The notes: generated by a model from the letters alone, not told the origin. 64,000 nt of DNA from SAR92 clade bacterium H921 (GCA_025153755.1 JAOALD010000005.1:78994-142993); one strand, 5' to 3'; shown: positions 1 to 11,178, counted from the stretch's first letter. Numbers and translations: made by a program.

Positions 1-14
1 TTTTCTAGGCATAC

Positions 15-45
15 TAAAAGATCTCTTGCCGAGGCTTAGAGATCC
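15..45 (-). terminator. Putative rho-independent terminator of the aldolase operon
   Basis: Read on the minus strand, a 7-bp stem (GATCTCT pairing with AGAGATC) with a GC-containing loop is followed by four T residues. It lies about 25 bases beyond the stop of the class II aldolase gene, where a terminator would be expected. The stem is moderate and the T-run is short, so this is tentative. Confidence 0.45.
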
Positions 46-70
46 TATAGTACGCGTGCATAATTATAGG

Positions 71-805
71 CTAGTCTTTGTATGAGGGGTCGATCTTGTC
101 AATCAAGCGAGTAAATGCATTAAATTCAAGTTCACCCGCTGGCTCACCCATGGCTTGCATTGCCATTAGCTGTTCTGACCTGGCCAATATATCGTCATTA
201 ATTGGAATGCTGGGTCGACCGGTGGAATCTGTTGCTATCTGCACCTCGCAGGAGCGCTCCATAGCCCATAGGTTAATAAATGCTTCTGGGATACTGCGCC
301 CGCCCGCCAGCAGGCCATGATTGCGCAGGATCATCAGGCTTTTATCACCTAAATTAGCAATCAGCCGAGGCTTCTCGTCATCCATTACCGTGATGCCCTC
401 AAAGTCATGGTAGGCAATTCTGTTGTGCAGTAACGCTGAGTAGAAATTGTCAGGACGCAGACCTTCTTGGGAGCAGGCCACCGCCATTCCAGCATTGGTG
501 TGGGTATGGGCTATACAGTGCACATCGGGGCGTGCCTGATGAATTGCCGTATGGATAATAATGCCTGCGGGATTTACTTTGTAATCAGTCTTTTCAACTA
601 TATTACCGTCGATATCTACTTTTACCAGATTGGAAGCTTTAACTTCACTGTAGTGGAGGCCATAGGGGTTTATAAGAAAGTGGTTTTCGGGCCCAGGAAC
701 CTTGGCAGTAATATGGTTAAAGATCATTTCGCTCCAACCTATGTGGTCGAAGATTCTGTAGCAGGCTGCCAGCTGTACTCGCAGTTCTTGTTCTGTCTGT
801 GCCAT
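71..805 (-). CDS. Class II aldolase/adducin family protein
   Basis: A 244-residue cytoplasmic protein of the zinc-dependent class II aldolase/adducin fold, which includes fuculose-1-phosphate and ribulose-5-phosphate enzymes. The zinc-site histidines are visible: H100 and H102 in the HTHT motif and H163 in RNHGLL. The length is normal for the family. Its start codon overlaps the stop of the upstream PhnA-domain gene (TAATG), so the two are probably translationally coupled. Subfamily members act on very different sugars or hydroxy acids, and nothing here fixes the substrate. The fold call is firm; the reaction is unknown. Confidence 0.85.
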   Translation of the reverse strand: MAQTEQELRVQLAACYRIFDHIGWSEMIFNHITAKVPGPENHFLINPYGLHYSEVKASNLVKVDIDGNIVEKTDYKVNPAGIIIHTAIHQARPDVHCIAHTHTNAGMAVACSQEGLRPDNFYSALLHNRIAYHDFEGITVMDDEKPRLIANLGDKSLMILRNHGLLAGGRSIPEAFINLWAMERSCEVQIATDSTGRPSIPINDDILARSEQLMAMQAMGEPAGELEFNAFTRLIDKIDPSYKD

Positions 806-1371
806 TAGTTCGCCCTCCTTACAAATTTTGTCAGTATTACTATCTGTGTGCCGTTTACTCGGCCTTCTAGGTGTTGTTCGTTGTTTGTCACCAAGGAAAT
901 ATTGCGCACCGCGGTACCGCGCTTGGCAGTAAAACTGGTACCTTTTATCACCAGATCTTTAATTAAAGTCACAGTATCACCCGGAGTCAGGATAGTACCA
1001 TTAGTATCTTTGTGGACCACGCTATCAGCATTATCTGCGCTATCAGACATAGCCCAAGCTAGGGTCTGGTCATCTAGGTAGAGTATATCCAGCAAATCTT
1101 GAGGCCAACCCTCATTACTTAACCTATTTAGCATACGCCAAGCCATAACCTGCACGGCCGGCTCCTGCGACCACATGCTATCATTCAGGCAGCGCCAGTG
1201 ATTTACATTTACATTATCAGGATTGTTAATCTGATCAATGCAGATGTCACAAGTTAATAGTGACTGCTCAGTGCTACCATCATTATTTGGCGGAATGGCA
1301 TACACGCATAGATTGTCAGTGCTAGAGCACAGTTCGCAGCTGGAGCCACTGCGAGTATAGAGGTCAGTCAT
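805..1371 (-). CDS. PhnA-domain zinc-ribbon protein
   Basis: A 188-residue protein with an N-terminal cysteine-rich region (CELC near residue 13 and a second CDIC pair near residue 40), which suggests a zinc ribbon. A C-terminal PhnA-like barrel follows (LTPGDTVTLIKDLVIKG, then KRGTAVRNI). PhnA proteins are often labelled alkylphosphonate-utilisation proteins, but that role is not established and no phn genes are nearby. It overlaps the aldolase gene by one base at TAATG. The fold assignment is confident and the function is unknown. Confidence 0.8.
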   Translation of the reverse strand: MTDLYTRSGSSCELCSSTDNLCVYAIPPNNDGSTEQSLLTCDICIDQINNPDNVNVNHWRCLNDSMWSQEPAVQVMAWRMLNRLSNEGWPQDLLDILYLDDQTLAWAMSDSADNADSVVHKDTNGTILTPGDTVTLIKDLVIKGTSFTAKRGTAVRNISLVTNNEQHLEGRVNGTQIVILTKFVRRAN

Positions 1372-1421
1372 TAGCTGGATTGCTCAGGTAGAGTATAGAC
1401 GAGCATTATAGCTGTGTTTTA

Positions 1422-2411
1422 TCAGTTGACATTAATTAGGGCTTTGGCAGCGGCCCAGCCCGACTGTACGGCGCCTTCAAATCTCGGGCCAGCAAAGGCG
1501 TCACCAGCCAGCACCAATGGCGCCATTTCAGTGTTTTCACTCAGTACCAAACAGGGCGAGTCATCCGTTACCCTGGGCTTGCTATAGCGCCAGCCATGCA
1601 CCTGATACTCTACTACTTTGGTATCACCCAGATAGGAGCCCGCAGCATCGATAAGTTGCTGGCCAACCTCCATTCGGTCATTGTCGAAATGCTCGGCGCT
1701 AAAATCACCGGCCCCATGGATAGTGATGGCAGAGACTTTTGAGACACCTTTTTGTAGGTTATCGCTAATCCAAGCGATAGGGCCATCATCTAGGGCGATC
1801 GCGCCAGGACTCTCTATGTTGGCAGGACCATCGAGTACAGCCATCACGGCAATACAGGCTTCATATTGAATACGACCAAGGCGGATCTGCTTATCTTGGG
1901 GTACTGCAATATTGCTTGTAGCGAGTAGCTCCAAAGTTTGTGGAACAGGAGAGGTAATCAGCAGTTTCTGGGCTATGACCGTATCGCCATTATCTAGGCT
2001 GACTAACCATGTGTGCCCTTGGTGGTCATCGATTGACAGTACCTTTGTCGCCCGCATTACATCAATATCTGTGGCTAGATATTTAGCCACCGCAGTCATA
2101 GTGGGCACTCCACGATATCTGGGGTGGCCATTGGGATGTCCGGGGTAACTGCTGTACCACTGTTCAGCTACGCCAGCTTCAATCCAGCATTCAACCGCTG
2201 CTTTAAATCTAGATTCTCTAGCAGTAAAAAACTGTGCTCCGTGATCAAACGTAGCATCCCCAATCCGCCGACCGGCTAGGCGTCCACCCAAGCCTCGACC
2301 CTTGTCGATAACTAGGACTTTGAGGCCTGCCTGCTTAAGATCGTTGGCTGCGCTAAGCCCAGAGAGGCCAGCGCCAATAATAAGGACATCCGTGTGATGG
2401 GAATTAGGCAT
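1422..2411 (-). CDS. Renalase-like NAD(P)/FAD-dependent oxidoreductase
   Basis: A 329-residue flavoprotein. The N-terminal Rossmann motif GAGLSG (residues 13-18) and the following acidic strand end bind FAD ADP, and the GRGLGGRLAGRR stretch is typical of the amine-oxidase/renalase group. A C-terminal FAD-contact region is visible (LAGDAFAGPRFEGAVQSG). Bacterial renalases oxidise aberrant dihydronicotinamide isomers, but the family also holds uncharacterised enzymes, so the substrate is inferred only. The start is the ATG at 2411. It lies downstream of the DUF2256 gene in the same direction, with only 4 bases between them. Confidence 0.8.
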   Translation of the reverse strand: MPNSHHTDVLIIGAGLSGLSAANDLKQAGLKVLVIDKGRGLGGRLAGRRIGDATFDHGAQFFTARESRFKAAVECWIEAGVAEQWYSSYPGHPNGHPRYRGVPTMTAVAKYLATDIDVMRATKVLSIDDHQGHTWLVSLDNGDTVIAQKLLITSPVPQTLELLATSNIAVPQDKQIRLGRIQYEACIAVMAVLDGPANIESPGAIALDDGPIAWISDNLQKGVSKVSAITIHGAGDFSAEHFDNDRMEVGQQLIDAAGSYLGDTKVVEYQVHGWRYSKPRVTDDSPCLVLSENTEMAPLVLAGDAFAGPRFEGAVQSGWAAAKALINVN

Positions 2412-2415
2412 AATT

Positions 2416-2571
2416 TTAAGTCTTATATTTTTTGGCGTCAGATTTACAGCGCACCGAGCAGTATCTCACGTCGCTCCAGACTTTTTCCCATTTCTTGCGC
2501 CAAGTAAATGGTCGTTCGCAAACAGGACAAACCTTGGTGGGCAGGTCAGATTTTTTACGCATGGCAGGCAT
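2416..2571 (-). CDS. DUF2256 small zinc-finger-like protein
   Basis: A 51-residue ORF beginning [13 protein letters not shown], followed by CPVC and a later Cys pair (YCSVRC). This pattern, with [12 protein letters not shown] between the Cys pairs, is that of the DUF2256 family. Members often sit next to flavoproteins or photolyase-type genes. An alternative start nine bases downstream would remove three residues. It ends 4 bases before the renalase-like gene starts, so the two probably share a transcript. The four cysteines suggest metal binding; the function is unknown. Confidence 0.8.
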   Translation of the reverse strand: MPAMRKKSDLPTKVCPVCERPFTWRKKWEKVWSDVRYCSVRCKSDAKKYKT

Positions 2572-2612
2572 GGCTAGATTATCTCAGATTTAGTTACCAA
2601 AGCGGCAATCTA

Positions 2613-3440
2613 TTAGCCCGCAGTTAGTGCGGCACCGGCTAGGGTGATGCGGTGCATCAGGCGTATCTGCCCCTGATAGTCATTGTCGGCCATATGCCAG
2701 GTGCGGCGGTTATCCCAAAAAGTAACAGAGCCTGGAAGCCAATTGAAGTTGCTCGTAAACTGAGGCTGATTAACGTGACCGTAGAGTTCGTCCAATAGTT
2801 TGCGGCTTTCATTGAAATCCCAACCTTCGAACTGAATAGTATGGCCAGGGTTGACATAAAGCACCTTGCGCCCGCTCTCTGGGTGACGAATAACAACTGG
2901 ATGTATTGCGTCGCCAACACGATCCATACCGCCTAATTGATCTGCGAGATCTGTTAGTCGATAAAGGCCATTCTCGCCATACAGATGGGTGTTGGAGTGA
3001 ATGGCGCGGAGGCCTTCGAGACGCTTCTTGAGTATGTCCGGCAAGGCATCATAGGCGGCAGCTAGATCGGCAAAGTGGGTGTTACCTCCAGTCTTAGGGA
3101 GTGTTCGCGCCACTAAGATAGAGCCCAAGGCCGGTTCGTCATCGTAAGAATGATCTGTATGCCAGCCACCGCCAATATTTGTCTGCTGGGTTTTTTCCTT
3201 GCGAACCTCAGCGATTTCTGCATGCTCTATTGTGGTTTTAAAAAATTTATTCACCACAATTTTGCCAAAGCGACGGGCAAATCGAAGATGCTCATCAGGG
3301 GGTAGTTGTTGGTCCCTAAAAAATAACAGGCCATGCTGGTTGAAAGCAGCTCTCAACTCGGTAAGTTGGCTATCGGTCATGCCTGCTAGTTGCAGACCGC
3401 TAACAATGGCGCCACAGTTTTCGAAAGAAGATACTTGCAT
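2613..3440 (-). CDS. TauD/TfdA-family 2-oxoglutarate/Fe(II) dioxygenase
   Basis: A 275-residue dioxygenase of the taurine/2,4-D type. The HxD iron motif is in WHTDHSY (H94, D96), the distal iron ligand is H249 in RRTWHMA, and a 2-oxoglutarate-binding arginine lies in the C-terminal QIRLMHR stretch. Length and motif spacing are normal, so the enzyme is probably active. Relatives hydroxylate taurine, aryloxyalkanoates or alkyl sulfates; the substrate cannot be read from sequence. No sulfonate transporter is adjacent. A DoxX-family gene lies upstream on the same strand. Confidence 0.85.
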   Translation of the reverse strand: MQVSSFENCGAIVSGLQLAGMTDSQLTELRAAFNQHGLLFFRDQQLPPDEHLRFARRFGKIVVNKFFKTTIEHAEIAEVRKEKTQQTNIGGGWHTDHSYDDEPALGSILVARTLPKTGGNTHFADLAAAYDALPDILKKRLEGLRAIHSNTHLYGENGLYRLTDLADQLGGMDRVGDAIHPVVIRHPESGRKVLYVNPGHTIQFEGWDFNESRKLLDELYGHVNQPQFTSNFNWLPGSVTFWDNRRTWHMADNDYQGQIRLMHRITLAGAALTAG

Positions 3441-3564
3441 GGTTATCTCACATTGGCAATTTCAGCAATTGGATCATCGTATGCTTTGGCTGTCAGTTCA
3501 GTTAACGACGGCACTAGGACGATTACTTTGTTGCAAAAATCTGGCATCCGTGCCCATAAACTGA

Positions 3565-3945
3565 TTACTTATCAAGGCTCCAGATGCCAGGACCACGCAC
3601 GGCAATAAACAAAAACCCGAAGCAGTACAGTGCTGCTATTTCACCACCATTGAGCATAGGATGAATATTATTTAAGCCATGCACCATCCAATAGGCTACT
3701 GCCATGGTGCCACTACAAATAAAGGCCGCCGGTCTTGTAAAGAGACCAATCATCACCAAAATGCCACCCACTAACTCGATAGTACCGGCGGAATACATTA
3801 ATGGGTTTAGGGGGTATGGGAACTCTTTTGGAAAATCGAATAGCTTTTGTGCGCCGTGCCAGATAAATAAAAATCCGGTCACGATTCTGAGGAGCGCATA
3901 GGCCTGCTCTTCACGGCCTTTTAATAGTTGATCTAAAAAATGCAT
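3565..3945 (-). CDS. DoxX-family membrane protein
   Basis: A 126-residue inner-membrane protein with about four hydrophobic helices and the DoxX signature (RIVTGFLFIWHGAQKLF near residues 21-37, then GTIELVGGILVMIGLFTRPA). Proteins of this family are found with redox and thiol-stress functions, but most bacterial members are uncharacterised. A C-terminal RGPGIWSLDK tail is typical of the YphA/DoxX group. It is probably its own transcription unit or leads into the TauD-like gene, with a 124-base spacer between them. Confidence 0.8.
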   Translation of the reverse strand: MHFLDQLLKGREEQAYALLRIVTGFLFIWHGAQKLFDFPKEFPYPLNPLMYSAGTIELVGGILVMIGLFTRPAAFICSGTMAVAYWMVHGLNNIHPMLNGGEIAALYCFGFLFIAVRGPGIWSLDK

Positions 3946-4226
3946 GTCTTTACCCTTTTTGTGTTGTTGTTATTCAAACTATATAGCATCTTTTGAGGCA
4001 GAGTTCGAGTTATCTGCTATTTTCCCAAGTCATTCTTCATCGCTAAGGCTTCTAAAGTAGGGCCCCCAGGCCCTGCTTTTCATCGAGCAGGTAGTTGGGT
4101 GGCTTTATATGTTTGGCCATTGATATTGGCCTAGTTCTTCGGGATAAATACAAGGCAAACCACGGGGGTTTTTAGTCGTAAACCCCAAAGCACGGCATTA
4201 CCGGGCGTGAGTTTTGATGAAGGTGA

Positions 4227-4523
4227 CTAGTGGTCGCTACCGGCAGCTGCAAGCGCCTGCACATACTCTCGACCATGTCTGTGCTCGCTAGCGATATCCG
4301 CCAAGGTTTGCCCCTGTGGGTTTGTCGCCCCCAGTTTATGCCCGGCATTTTTAAAGAATTCCAAAAAGGTCACAAAATTATCGATATTCATTCCGCGATA
4401 GGCTTTTTCTAGCAGGTGGAAGTCGGTGCTTACTCCTGCTGGCGCCTCGTAATCTAGGAAGCTTTTGACCCGTGCATCATCGAATACTTCACCGAGAACT
4501 TTCTGTTTGTCTTTCTTAAGCAT
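4227..4523 (-). CDS. PA4642-family protein of unknown function
   Basis: A 98-residue soluble protein resembling the conserved pseudomonad PA4642 family: an N-terminal KKDKQKVLGEVFDDARV segment, a central KAYRGM...FLEFF segment and a C-terminal HRHGREYVQAL. The function is unknown. It follows gatB by only 16 bases on the same strand and is probably cotranscribed with gatCAB. The 281-base gap downstream holds two weak hairpins but no convincing terminator. Confidence 0.7.
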   Translation of the reverse strand: MLKKDKQKVLGEVFDDARVKSFLDYEAPAGVSTDFHLLEKAYRGMNIDNFVTFLEFFKNAGHKLGATNPQGQTLADIASEHRHGREYVQALAAAGSDH

Positions 4524-4539
4524 TATTTTCCCTAAAGTT

Positions 4540-5997
4540 TTACAGTAATTCGTTAAGTTTTTTTGCCAGTATTTGATTGACTTGCTGGGGGTTAGCCTGG
4601 CCTTTTGAGGCCTTCATTATCTGACCCATAAAGCCGCCGAGTTTTTTCTTGCGCTTGGCTTCATCAGTATTGATGTAGTCATCCACCATTTCTTGGTTGG
4701 CGGCAAGTACATCGGTGACCATCTGTTCTAAGGCGCCGCTGTCTGATACCTGTTTTAGGCCTCGAACTTCAATGATTTCATCGGCACTACCTTCACCCGC
4801 CCAGATTCCTTCGAACACTTCTTTGGCCATTTTACCACTAATGCTATTGTCGACAATTCTGGTAACTAGGCCTCCTAGCTGATCTGCGCTGACTGGACTG
4901 TTGGCAATGCTGATGTCTTCGTTGTTGAGTCTGGCGGCGAGCTCGCCCATGGTCCAGTTAGCGGCGAGTTTGGCACTGCCTGAGGTCTTTGCAGCAATTT
5001 CAAAATAGCTTGCCATGCCAGCATCATTGCCAAGTACGCTAGCGTCGTAATCTGAGAGACCGTACTCTTCGACAAAGCGAGCCTGCCTAGCGTCTGGGAG
5101 TTCGGGCAGGTTGCGGCGCAACTCTTCGATAGTTTCATCGGTTACTATGACTGGCAATAGATCTGGGCAGGGGAAGTAACGGTAATCATTGGCCTCTTCT
5201 TTACTTCGCATGGATCGGGCTACTTTGGTATCACCATTGTAGAGGCGAGTTTCCTGAATCACAGTACCACCGTCTTCGATTAGATCAATCTGCCGTTCAA
5301 CCTCTTTAACAATACACTCTTCCATAAACTTAAATGAGTTAAGGTTTTTGGTTTCCGTCCTAGTGCCCAATGTGTCGCTACCAGATGGTTTTACCGACAC
5401 ATTGACGTCAAAACGCATGCTACCCTGCGACATCTCGCCGTCACAGATACCGATGCTGGTGACAATGCTGTGTAGTTTTTTAGCGAAGGCGATGGCCTCT
5501 TCGGCACTACTTATATCGGGTTCGGATACGATCTCAATCAATGGAGTACCGGCCCGATTTAGGTCGATACCAGATACTCCATGGCGAAAATCACCCTCAT
5601 GCAGAGATTTGCCCGCATCTTCCTCCAAATGTGCATGATGGATACGGATATTCTTGGTGCTGCCATCGGCTAGCTGGATTTCTACATTACCGCGGCCGAC
5701 AATAGGCTTTTCCAGTTGAGTAGTCTGGTAGCCTTTTGGCAGATCAGGATAAAAATAATTCTTACGTTCAAATGCGGATTCTTTACCAATCTCCGCATCA
5801 ATGGCTAGGCCAAACATGACGGCGTAGTGCACGGCTTGTTTGTTAAGCACTGGTAAAGTGCCCGGCATGGCTAGGTCAATTGCGCAGGCTTGAGTGTTGG
5901 GCTCAGCACCAAAGGCAGTGCTGGCGCCAGAAAATATTTTGGTCTTAGTGGCTAGTTGCACATGCACTTCTAAACCGATCACCGTATCCCATTTCAT
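4540..5997 (-). CDS. gatB: Asp-tRNA(Asn)/Glu-tRNA(Gln) amidotransferase subunit B
   Basis: Subunit B of the GatCAB complex, 485 residues, which phosphorylates and transamidates mischarged Glu-tRNA(Gln) or Asp-tRNA(Asn). The N-terminus [16 protein letters not shown] and the [11 protein letters not shown] segment are diagnostic, and the C-terminal YqeY-like tail ([20 protein letters not shown]) binds tRNA. Its start overlaps the gatA stop by four bases (ATGA). The full operon gatC-gatA-gatB implies that this organism uses indirect aminoacylation for at least one amide amino acid. Confidence 0.97.
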   Translation of the reverse strand: MKWDTVIGLEVHVQLATKTKIFSGASTAFGAEPNTQACAIDLAMPGTLPVLNKQAVHYAVMFGLAIDAEIGKESAFERKNYFYPDLPKGYQTTQLEKPIVGRGNVEIQLADGSTKNIRIHHAHLEEDAGKSLHEGDFRHGVSGIDLNRAGTPLIEIVSEPDISSAEEAIAFAKKLHSIVTSIGICDGEMSQGSMRFDVNVSVKPSGSDTLGTRTETKNLNSFKFMEECIVKEVERQIDLIEDGGTVIQETRLYNGDTKVARSMRSKEEANDYRYFPCPDLLPVIVTDETIEELRRNLPELPDARQARFVEEYGLSDYDASVLGNDAGMASYFEIAAKTSGSAKLAANWTMGELAARLNNEDISIANSPVSADQLGGLVTRIVDNSISGKMAKEVFEGIWAGEGSADEIIEVRGLKQVSDSGALEQMVTDVLAANQEMVDDYINTDEAKRKKKLGGFMGQIMKASKGQANPQQVNQILAKKLNELL

Positions 5998-7451
5998 GAG
6001 GCAACTCCCTCTGGCGCCTGATCATGCCACTCGGTTATCTGTTGATATTGGTGGGCCACATTTAATATGCGCGCCTCATCGAAATAGTTGCCAATAATCT
6101 GTAGGCCAACCGGTTTATTATCGACCATGCCGCAGGGCACTGACATTCCAGGTAGGCCGGCTAGATTTGTTGCGATGGTGTAGATGTCTTCTAGATACAT
6201 TGCTACTGGGTCATCACCTTTGGAGCCAAACTTAAAGGCCGGTGATGGGCAGGTTGGACCCATAATGACATCCACAGTTTCAAAGGCTTTTTCAAAGTCC
6301 CTTTGAATCAGTTGACGGACCTGCTGAGCCTTGCCGTAATAGGCCTCATAATAGCCCGCAGATAGGCAGTAGGTGCCAATAAGAATACGCCGCTGCACCT
6401 CTTCGCCAAAGCCTTCGGCTCTTGATCTGCTGTAAAGATCTTGCAAATCTTTGGGGTCTTCGCAGCGATAACCATATTTGACACCATCAAAACGCGATAG
6501 ATTAGCTGAAGCTTCTGCCGGGGCAATTACATAATAAGCGGGCACCGACAGGCCGGTGTTTGGCAGACTGATTTCGACAAGTTCCGCGCCCTGTTCCTCT
6601 AATTTGGCTAGGGCAGTGCGCACGGCCTGCTCTGTGCCTTCGTTTAATCCTTTAGAAAAGTATTCACTTGGCACACCAATACGCAGACCACTGACATCTT
6701 GACCTAGGGCGGCGCAGTAGTCAGGTACTTCGCGATCTATGCAGGTGGAATCTTTGTCATCAAAGCTGGCCATACAGCTGAGCATAATGGCGCAATCTTC
6801 GGCAGTGCGCGCCATGGGCCCGCCTTGATCCAGGCTTGATGCAAAGGCAATCATGCCCCAGCGTGACACACGGCCATAGGTGGGCTTTAAGCCGGTGATG
6901 CCGCAAAGTGCGGCGGGCTGACGAATCGAGCCACCAGTATCGGTGGCGGTAGCGCCTGGTGCCAAGCGTGCTGCGACTGCAGCCGCTGAACCTCCAGAGG
7001 AACCGCCGGGCACACAGTTAGTATCCCAAGGGTTTTGGACTGACCCATAAAAACTCGTTTCGTTGGAGGAGCCCATGGCAAACTCATCCATATTAGTTTT
7101 GCCGAGTACTACAGCGCCGGCTTGCTCGAAATTTTCGACTACGGTGGCATTGTAAGGAGGGATAAAATTATCCAGCATTTTTGAACCGCAACTGGTGCGC
7201 ACACCATTAGTACAGAAGATATCTTTGTGCAGTATCGGAATCCCACACATTGCGGGGGCATTGCCTGCAGCTAAGCGCTCATCGGCGGCGGCGGCGGCTT
7301 TTAGTGCCTGTTCAGCAGTTACCGTAATAATTGCATTATAGTTTGGATTGAGGTCACCAATACGGTCTAAAAAGTGTTGGGTTAATTCGACACTGGAGAA
7401 TTCTTTGCTCTGTAGCCCGTTGATAAGCTCGGCAATGGTGCGGTTATGCAT
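5994..7451 (-). CDS. gatA: Asp-tRNA(Asn)/Glu-tRNA(Gln) amidotransferase subunit A
   Basis: The glutaminase/amidase subunit of GatCAB, 485 residues. The amidase-signature catalytic elements are all visible: the lysine in [10 protein letters not shown], and the serine pair in [15 protein letters not shown] followed by the [11 protein letters not shown] loop. It releases ammonia from glutamine and channels it to GatB. The gene lies 15 bases downstream of gatC and overlaps gatB by four bases, a tight operon. Confidence 0.97.
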   Translation of the reverse strand: MHNRTIAELINGLQSKEFSSVELTQHFLDRIGDLNPNYNAIITVTAEQALKAAAAADERLAAGNAPAMCGIPILHKDIFCTNGVRTSCGSKMLDNFIPPYNATVVENFEQAGAVVLGKTNMDEFAMGSSNETSFYGSVQNPWDTNCVPGGSSGGSAAAVAARLAPGATATDTGGSIRQPAALCGITGLKPTYGRVSRWGMIAFASSLDQGGPMARTAEDCAIMLSCMASFDDKDSTCIDREVPDYCAALGQDVSGLRIGVPSEYFSKGLNEGTEQAVRTALAKLEEQGAELVEISLPNTGLSVPAYYVIAPAEASANLSRFDGVKYGYRCEDPKDLQDLYSRSRAEGFGEEVQRRILIGTYCLSAGYYEAYYGKAQQVRQLIQRDFEKAFETVDVIMGPTCPSPAFKFGSKGDDPVAMYLEDIYTIATNLAGLPGMSVPCGMVDNKPVGLQIIGNYFDEARILNVAHQYQQITEWHDQAPEGVAS

Positions 7452-7466
7452 TGTGTTTGGGCCTGA

Positions 7467-7754
7467 TTATTCTATGACTTTGGGCACTAAAAATAGGCCC
7501 TCTTCAGTATCTGGTGCTATTTTTTGCAGGGCTTCGCGCTGATTGAGTTCGCTGACTTCATCCTCTCTTAGGCGCTGGATCGCTTGCATAGGGTGAGACA
7601 TAGCCTGAACTCCCTCGGTATTTACTCCTTGCAGTTGATCAACCAAGTCTAAAACGCTACCTAAACGTTGGGATACTTCAACAATAGTGCTGTCACTGAT
7701 GGCTATGCGGGAGAGCATTGCCAGTTTTTCAATTTCATGCCGTTCGATACTCAT
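7467..7754 (-). CDS. gatC: Asp-tRNA(Asn)/Glu-tRNA(Gln) amidotransferase subunit C
   Basis: The small scaffold subunit of GatCAB, 95 residues, which wraps between GatA and GatB. It has the family start (EIEKLAMLSRIAIS), the central LVDQLQGVNTEGV and a C-terminal acidic FLVPKVIE end. It is the first gene of the gatCAB operon and diverges from mreB across a roughly 350-base intergenic region, as in Pseudomonas. Confidence 0.95.
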   Translation of the reverse strand: MSIERHEIEKLAMLSRIAISDSTIVEVSQRLGSVLDLVDQLQGVNTEGVQAMSHPMQAIQRLREDEVSELNQREALQKIAPDTEEGLFLVPKVIE

Positions 7755-9144
<1,390 letters not shown>

Positions 9145-9168
9145 CTATCAGCACCAGCCTGATATTGG

Positions 9169-10035
9169 TTGTTTTTCGGGAGCGGGTTTATTAAAAGAGT
9201 TTTTGCTAAATCGTTCTCTCCGATCCGAAAAATTCTGATCGTTAGCCTTGTAGCGTTCGGTTTAATGATTATAGATAGCTACACTGAGTGGCTGAGCCCT
9301 ATCCATAAAATCGTCGACAATGCTGTTCGGCCACTATACTGGCTGACAAATATTCCCAGCCGAATTCAGGAGTGGGGGGAAATCAGCGGTATCTCCAGAG
9401 CGGATCTTGAACAAGACAATCTTCGCCTCAAGCAAGAGAGCTTGATACATCATGGGCAGTTACAGCGTATGTCTGAGCTGGCTGCAGAAAACCTGCGTCT
9501 GCGTCAACTTTTAAACGCCACCGAATTGCTCATGGACAGTGTCTTGGTAACTGAGGTGATCGGTGTTTCTCCCAGTCCTCAAAGTCATACTGTCACCATT
9601 AATCGGGGTCGCGATGACGGTGTCTATGTGGGCCAGCCACTGCTTGACGCCGAAGGTCTTATGGGTCAGATTATAAAGGTCTATGGCGGTCATAGTGTGG
9701 CATTACTAATCACTGATAACACTCATGCGCTACCTGTGCAGGTTTTGCGTAATGGCGTACGGTCTATTGTTGAGGGGACCTCTGACTACAATCGCATGAC
9801 CCTGAAGTTTGTATCTCCCACAGCTGATATGGTTGCAGGAGATCAACTGGTGAGTTCAGGCTTGGGAGGGCGTTTCCCTGCGGGCTATCCGGTGGGGACG
9901 ATCGCTAGTATCAGCCAAAAGTCCGGTGCCATATTTGTTGATGTTGAGGTGGACCCCTCCGCTGAACTTGATAAAAGCCGGTACTTGCTGCTGGTGTTTA
10001 CCAGCGGTGGTGATCGAGACCGTGGCATGCAATGA
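9169..10035 (+). CDS. mreC: Rod shape-determining protein MreC
   Basis: A bitopic inner-membrane protein of 288 residues that links MreB to the periplasmic elongasome. A transmembrane helix (about residues 22-37), a coiled coil rich in Leu/Gln/Glu (DLEQDNLRLKQESL and ELAAENLRLRQLL) and the MreC beta domain (VTINRGRDDGVYVGQPLLD) appear in order. The start appears to be a TTG at 9169, since no ATG occurs before the membrane helix. It overlaps mreD by four bases. Confidence 0.93.
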   Translation: MFFGSGFIKRVFAKSFSPIRKILIVSLVAFGLMIIDSYTEWLSPIHKIVDNAVRPLYWLTNIPSRIQEWGEISGISRADLEQDNLRLKQESLIHHGQLQRMSELAAENLRLRQLLNATELLMDSVLVTEVIGVSPSPQSHTVTINRGRDDGVYVGQPLLDAEGLMGQIIKVYGGHSVALLITDNTHALPVQVLRNGVRSIVEGTSDYNRMTLKFVSPTADMVAGDQLVSSGLGGRFPAGYPVGTIASISQKSGAIFVDVEVDPSAELDKSRYLLLVFTSGGDRDRGMQ

Positions 10036-10508
10036 AGCCGGTTAACCTCAATGGCCCAATGGTAGTCTCGTTACTTTTAGCTGCTATTTTCCAACTCCTG
10101 CCAGCGTCTGGTGATTGGATTCTATGGAAGCCCAACGTTCTTTTGATGGTTAGTATTGGATGGATACTCTATGTTCCCAATCAATACGGAGTTGGTTTTG
10201 CCGCGACTGTGGGCTTATTAGCTGATACCCTATTTCGTATGGCCCTAGGGCACTATGTGCTGATTTTTGGTCTCTGTGGCGCTGCGGCCTATATACTGAG
10301 TCGATGGCTCACCTATTTTTCGCTGTTTCATCGGATGGTTTTAGTGCTGGCACTGGTGGTTTTTGCTGAACTAGTTCAGGCGCTACTGTTCTCTATTTGG
10401 GATACTCCAGTAACGCTGAGCCACCTTCCTGCTCTGGCTATAACCTCGGGATTGCTATGGCCATTAATCGATATACTGATTGCTAGGATAAACCGATACC
10501 AGCGCTAA
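10032..10508 (+). CDS. mreD: Rod shape-determining protein MreD
   Basis: A polytopic inner-membrane protein of 158 residues, about five or six hydrophobic helices, third member of the MreBCD elongation complex. Sequence conservation in MreD is low; identity rests on size, hydrophobicity, the PNVLLMVSIGWILY segment and its position directly after mreC with an ATGA overlap. It is followed 10 bases later by maf, the usual order in this lineage. Confidence 0.9.
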   Translation: MKPVNLNGPMVVSLLLAAIFQLLPASGDWILWKPNVLLMVSIGWILYVPNQYGVGFAATVGLLADTLFRMALGHYVLIFGLCGAAAYILSRWLTYFSLFHRMVLVLALVVFAELVQALLFSIWDTPVTLSHLPALAITSGLLWPLIDILIARINRYQR

Positions 10509-10518
10509 AGGTTTTCAC

Positions 10519-11139
10519 ATGTCATTATCTTCTTTTGCTATAGCGGCAGGCGATTTCTCAAATGCTGATCTTATACTGGCCTCCGCTTCGCCAAGGCGCG
10601 CTGAATTATTACAGCAGATTGGTGTGCAGTATGCTGTGGCGGCTGAAAATATAGATGAGAGTCATTGTGCCTCAGAGTCAGCCTATGACTATGTCCAACG
10701 GCTTGCTTTGGAAAAAGCTCAGGCGGGTTATAGGCGCCATAATTCAGGTTTGCCGGTGTTAGGTGCAGATACGATCTGCCTATTTAATGGCGGCATCTTT
10801 GGCAAGCCGGTTGATTGTGACGAGGCTATATCTATGCTGCGGTCGCTGTCGGCAAACACACATCAGGTATTGTCGGCAGTGGCAATTGTCAATGAGTTTA
10901 GAGCTGAGTTAGCCATATCTAAAAGTTTAGTCACTTTTCGCACAATTAGCTCAGATGAGTGTCTGAAATATTGGCATACCGGTGAGTCTAAAGACAAAGC
11001 TGGTGCCTATGCTATTCAGGGTTATGGTGCTACCTTTGTCGCCCATCTTGAAGGTAGTTATAGTGGTGTCATGGGTTTGCCTCTGTTTGAAACTCAGCAG
11101 TTATTAGGAAAATTTAATGTGCCGATTTGGCAGTCATAA
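10519..11139 (+). CDS. maf: Maf-family nucleoside triphosphate pyrophosphatase
   Basis: A 206-residue house-cleaning enzyme that hydrolyses non-canonical or excess dTTP/UTP-type nucleotides. The Maf signature LASASPRRAELLQQIG starts at about residue 20, with the catalytic Asp in VLGADTICLFNG and the KPVD and IQGYGA motifs following. The N-terminus carries about 17 extra residues before the first conserved strand. Position between mreD and rng matches the YhdE group in gammaproteobacteria. Confidence 0.92.
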   Translation: MSLSSFAIAAGDFSNADLILASASPRRAELLQQIGVQYAVAAENIDESHCASESAYDYVQRLALEKAQAGYRRHNSGLPVLGADTICLFNGGIFGKPVDCDEAISMLRSLSANTHQVLSAVAIVNEFRAELAISKSLVTFRTISSDECLKYWHTGESKDKAGAYAIQGYGATFVAHLEGSYSGVMGLPLFETQQLLGKFNVPIWQS

Positions 11140-11178
11140 AATACTGGTCACAATGTTACAGCTAAAATGGAAATCCGC

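Noticed and set aside
4059..4080. AGGGCC/GGCCCT hairpin with TGCTTTT on the plus strand
   Set aside because: Its orientation would terminate plus-strand transcription, but the flanking genes are on the minus strand; the stem is short.
4165..4186. GGGGTTT/AAACCCC hairpin between PA4642-like and DoxX genes
   Set aside because: No T-run follows on either strand, so it is not a credible terminator.
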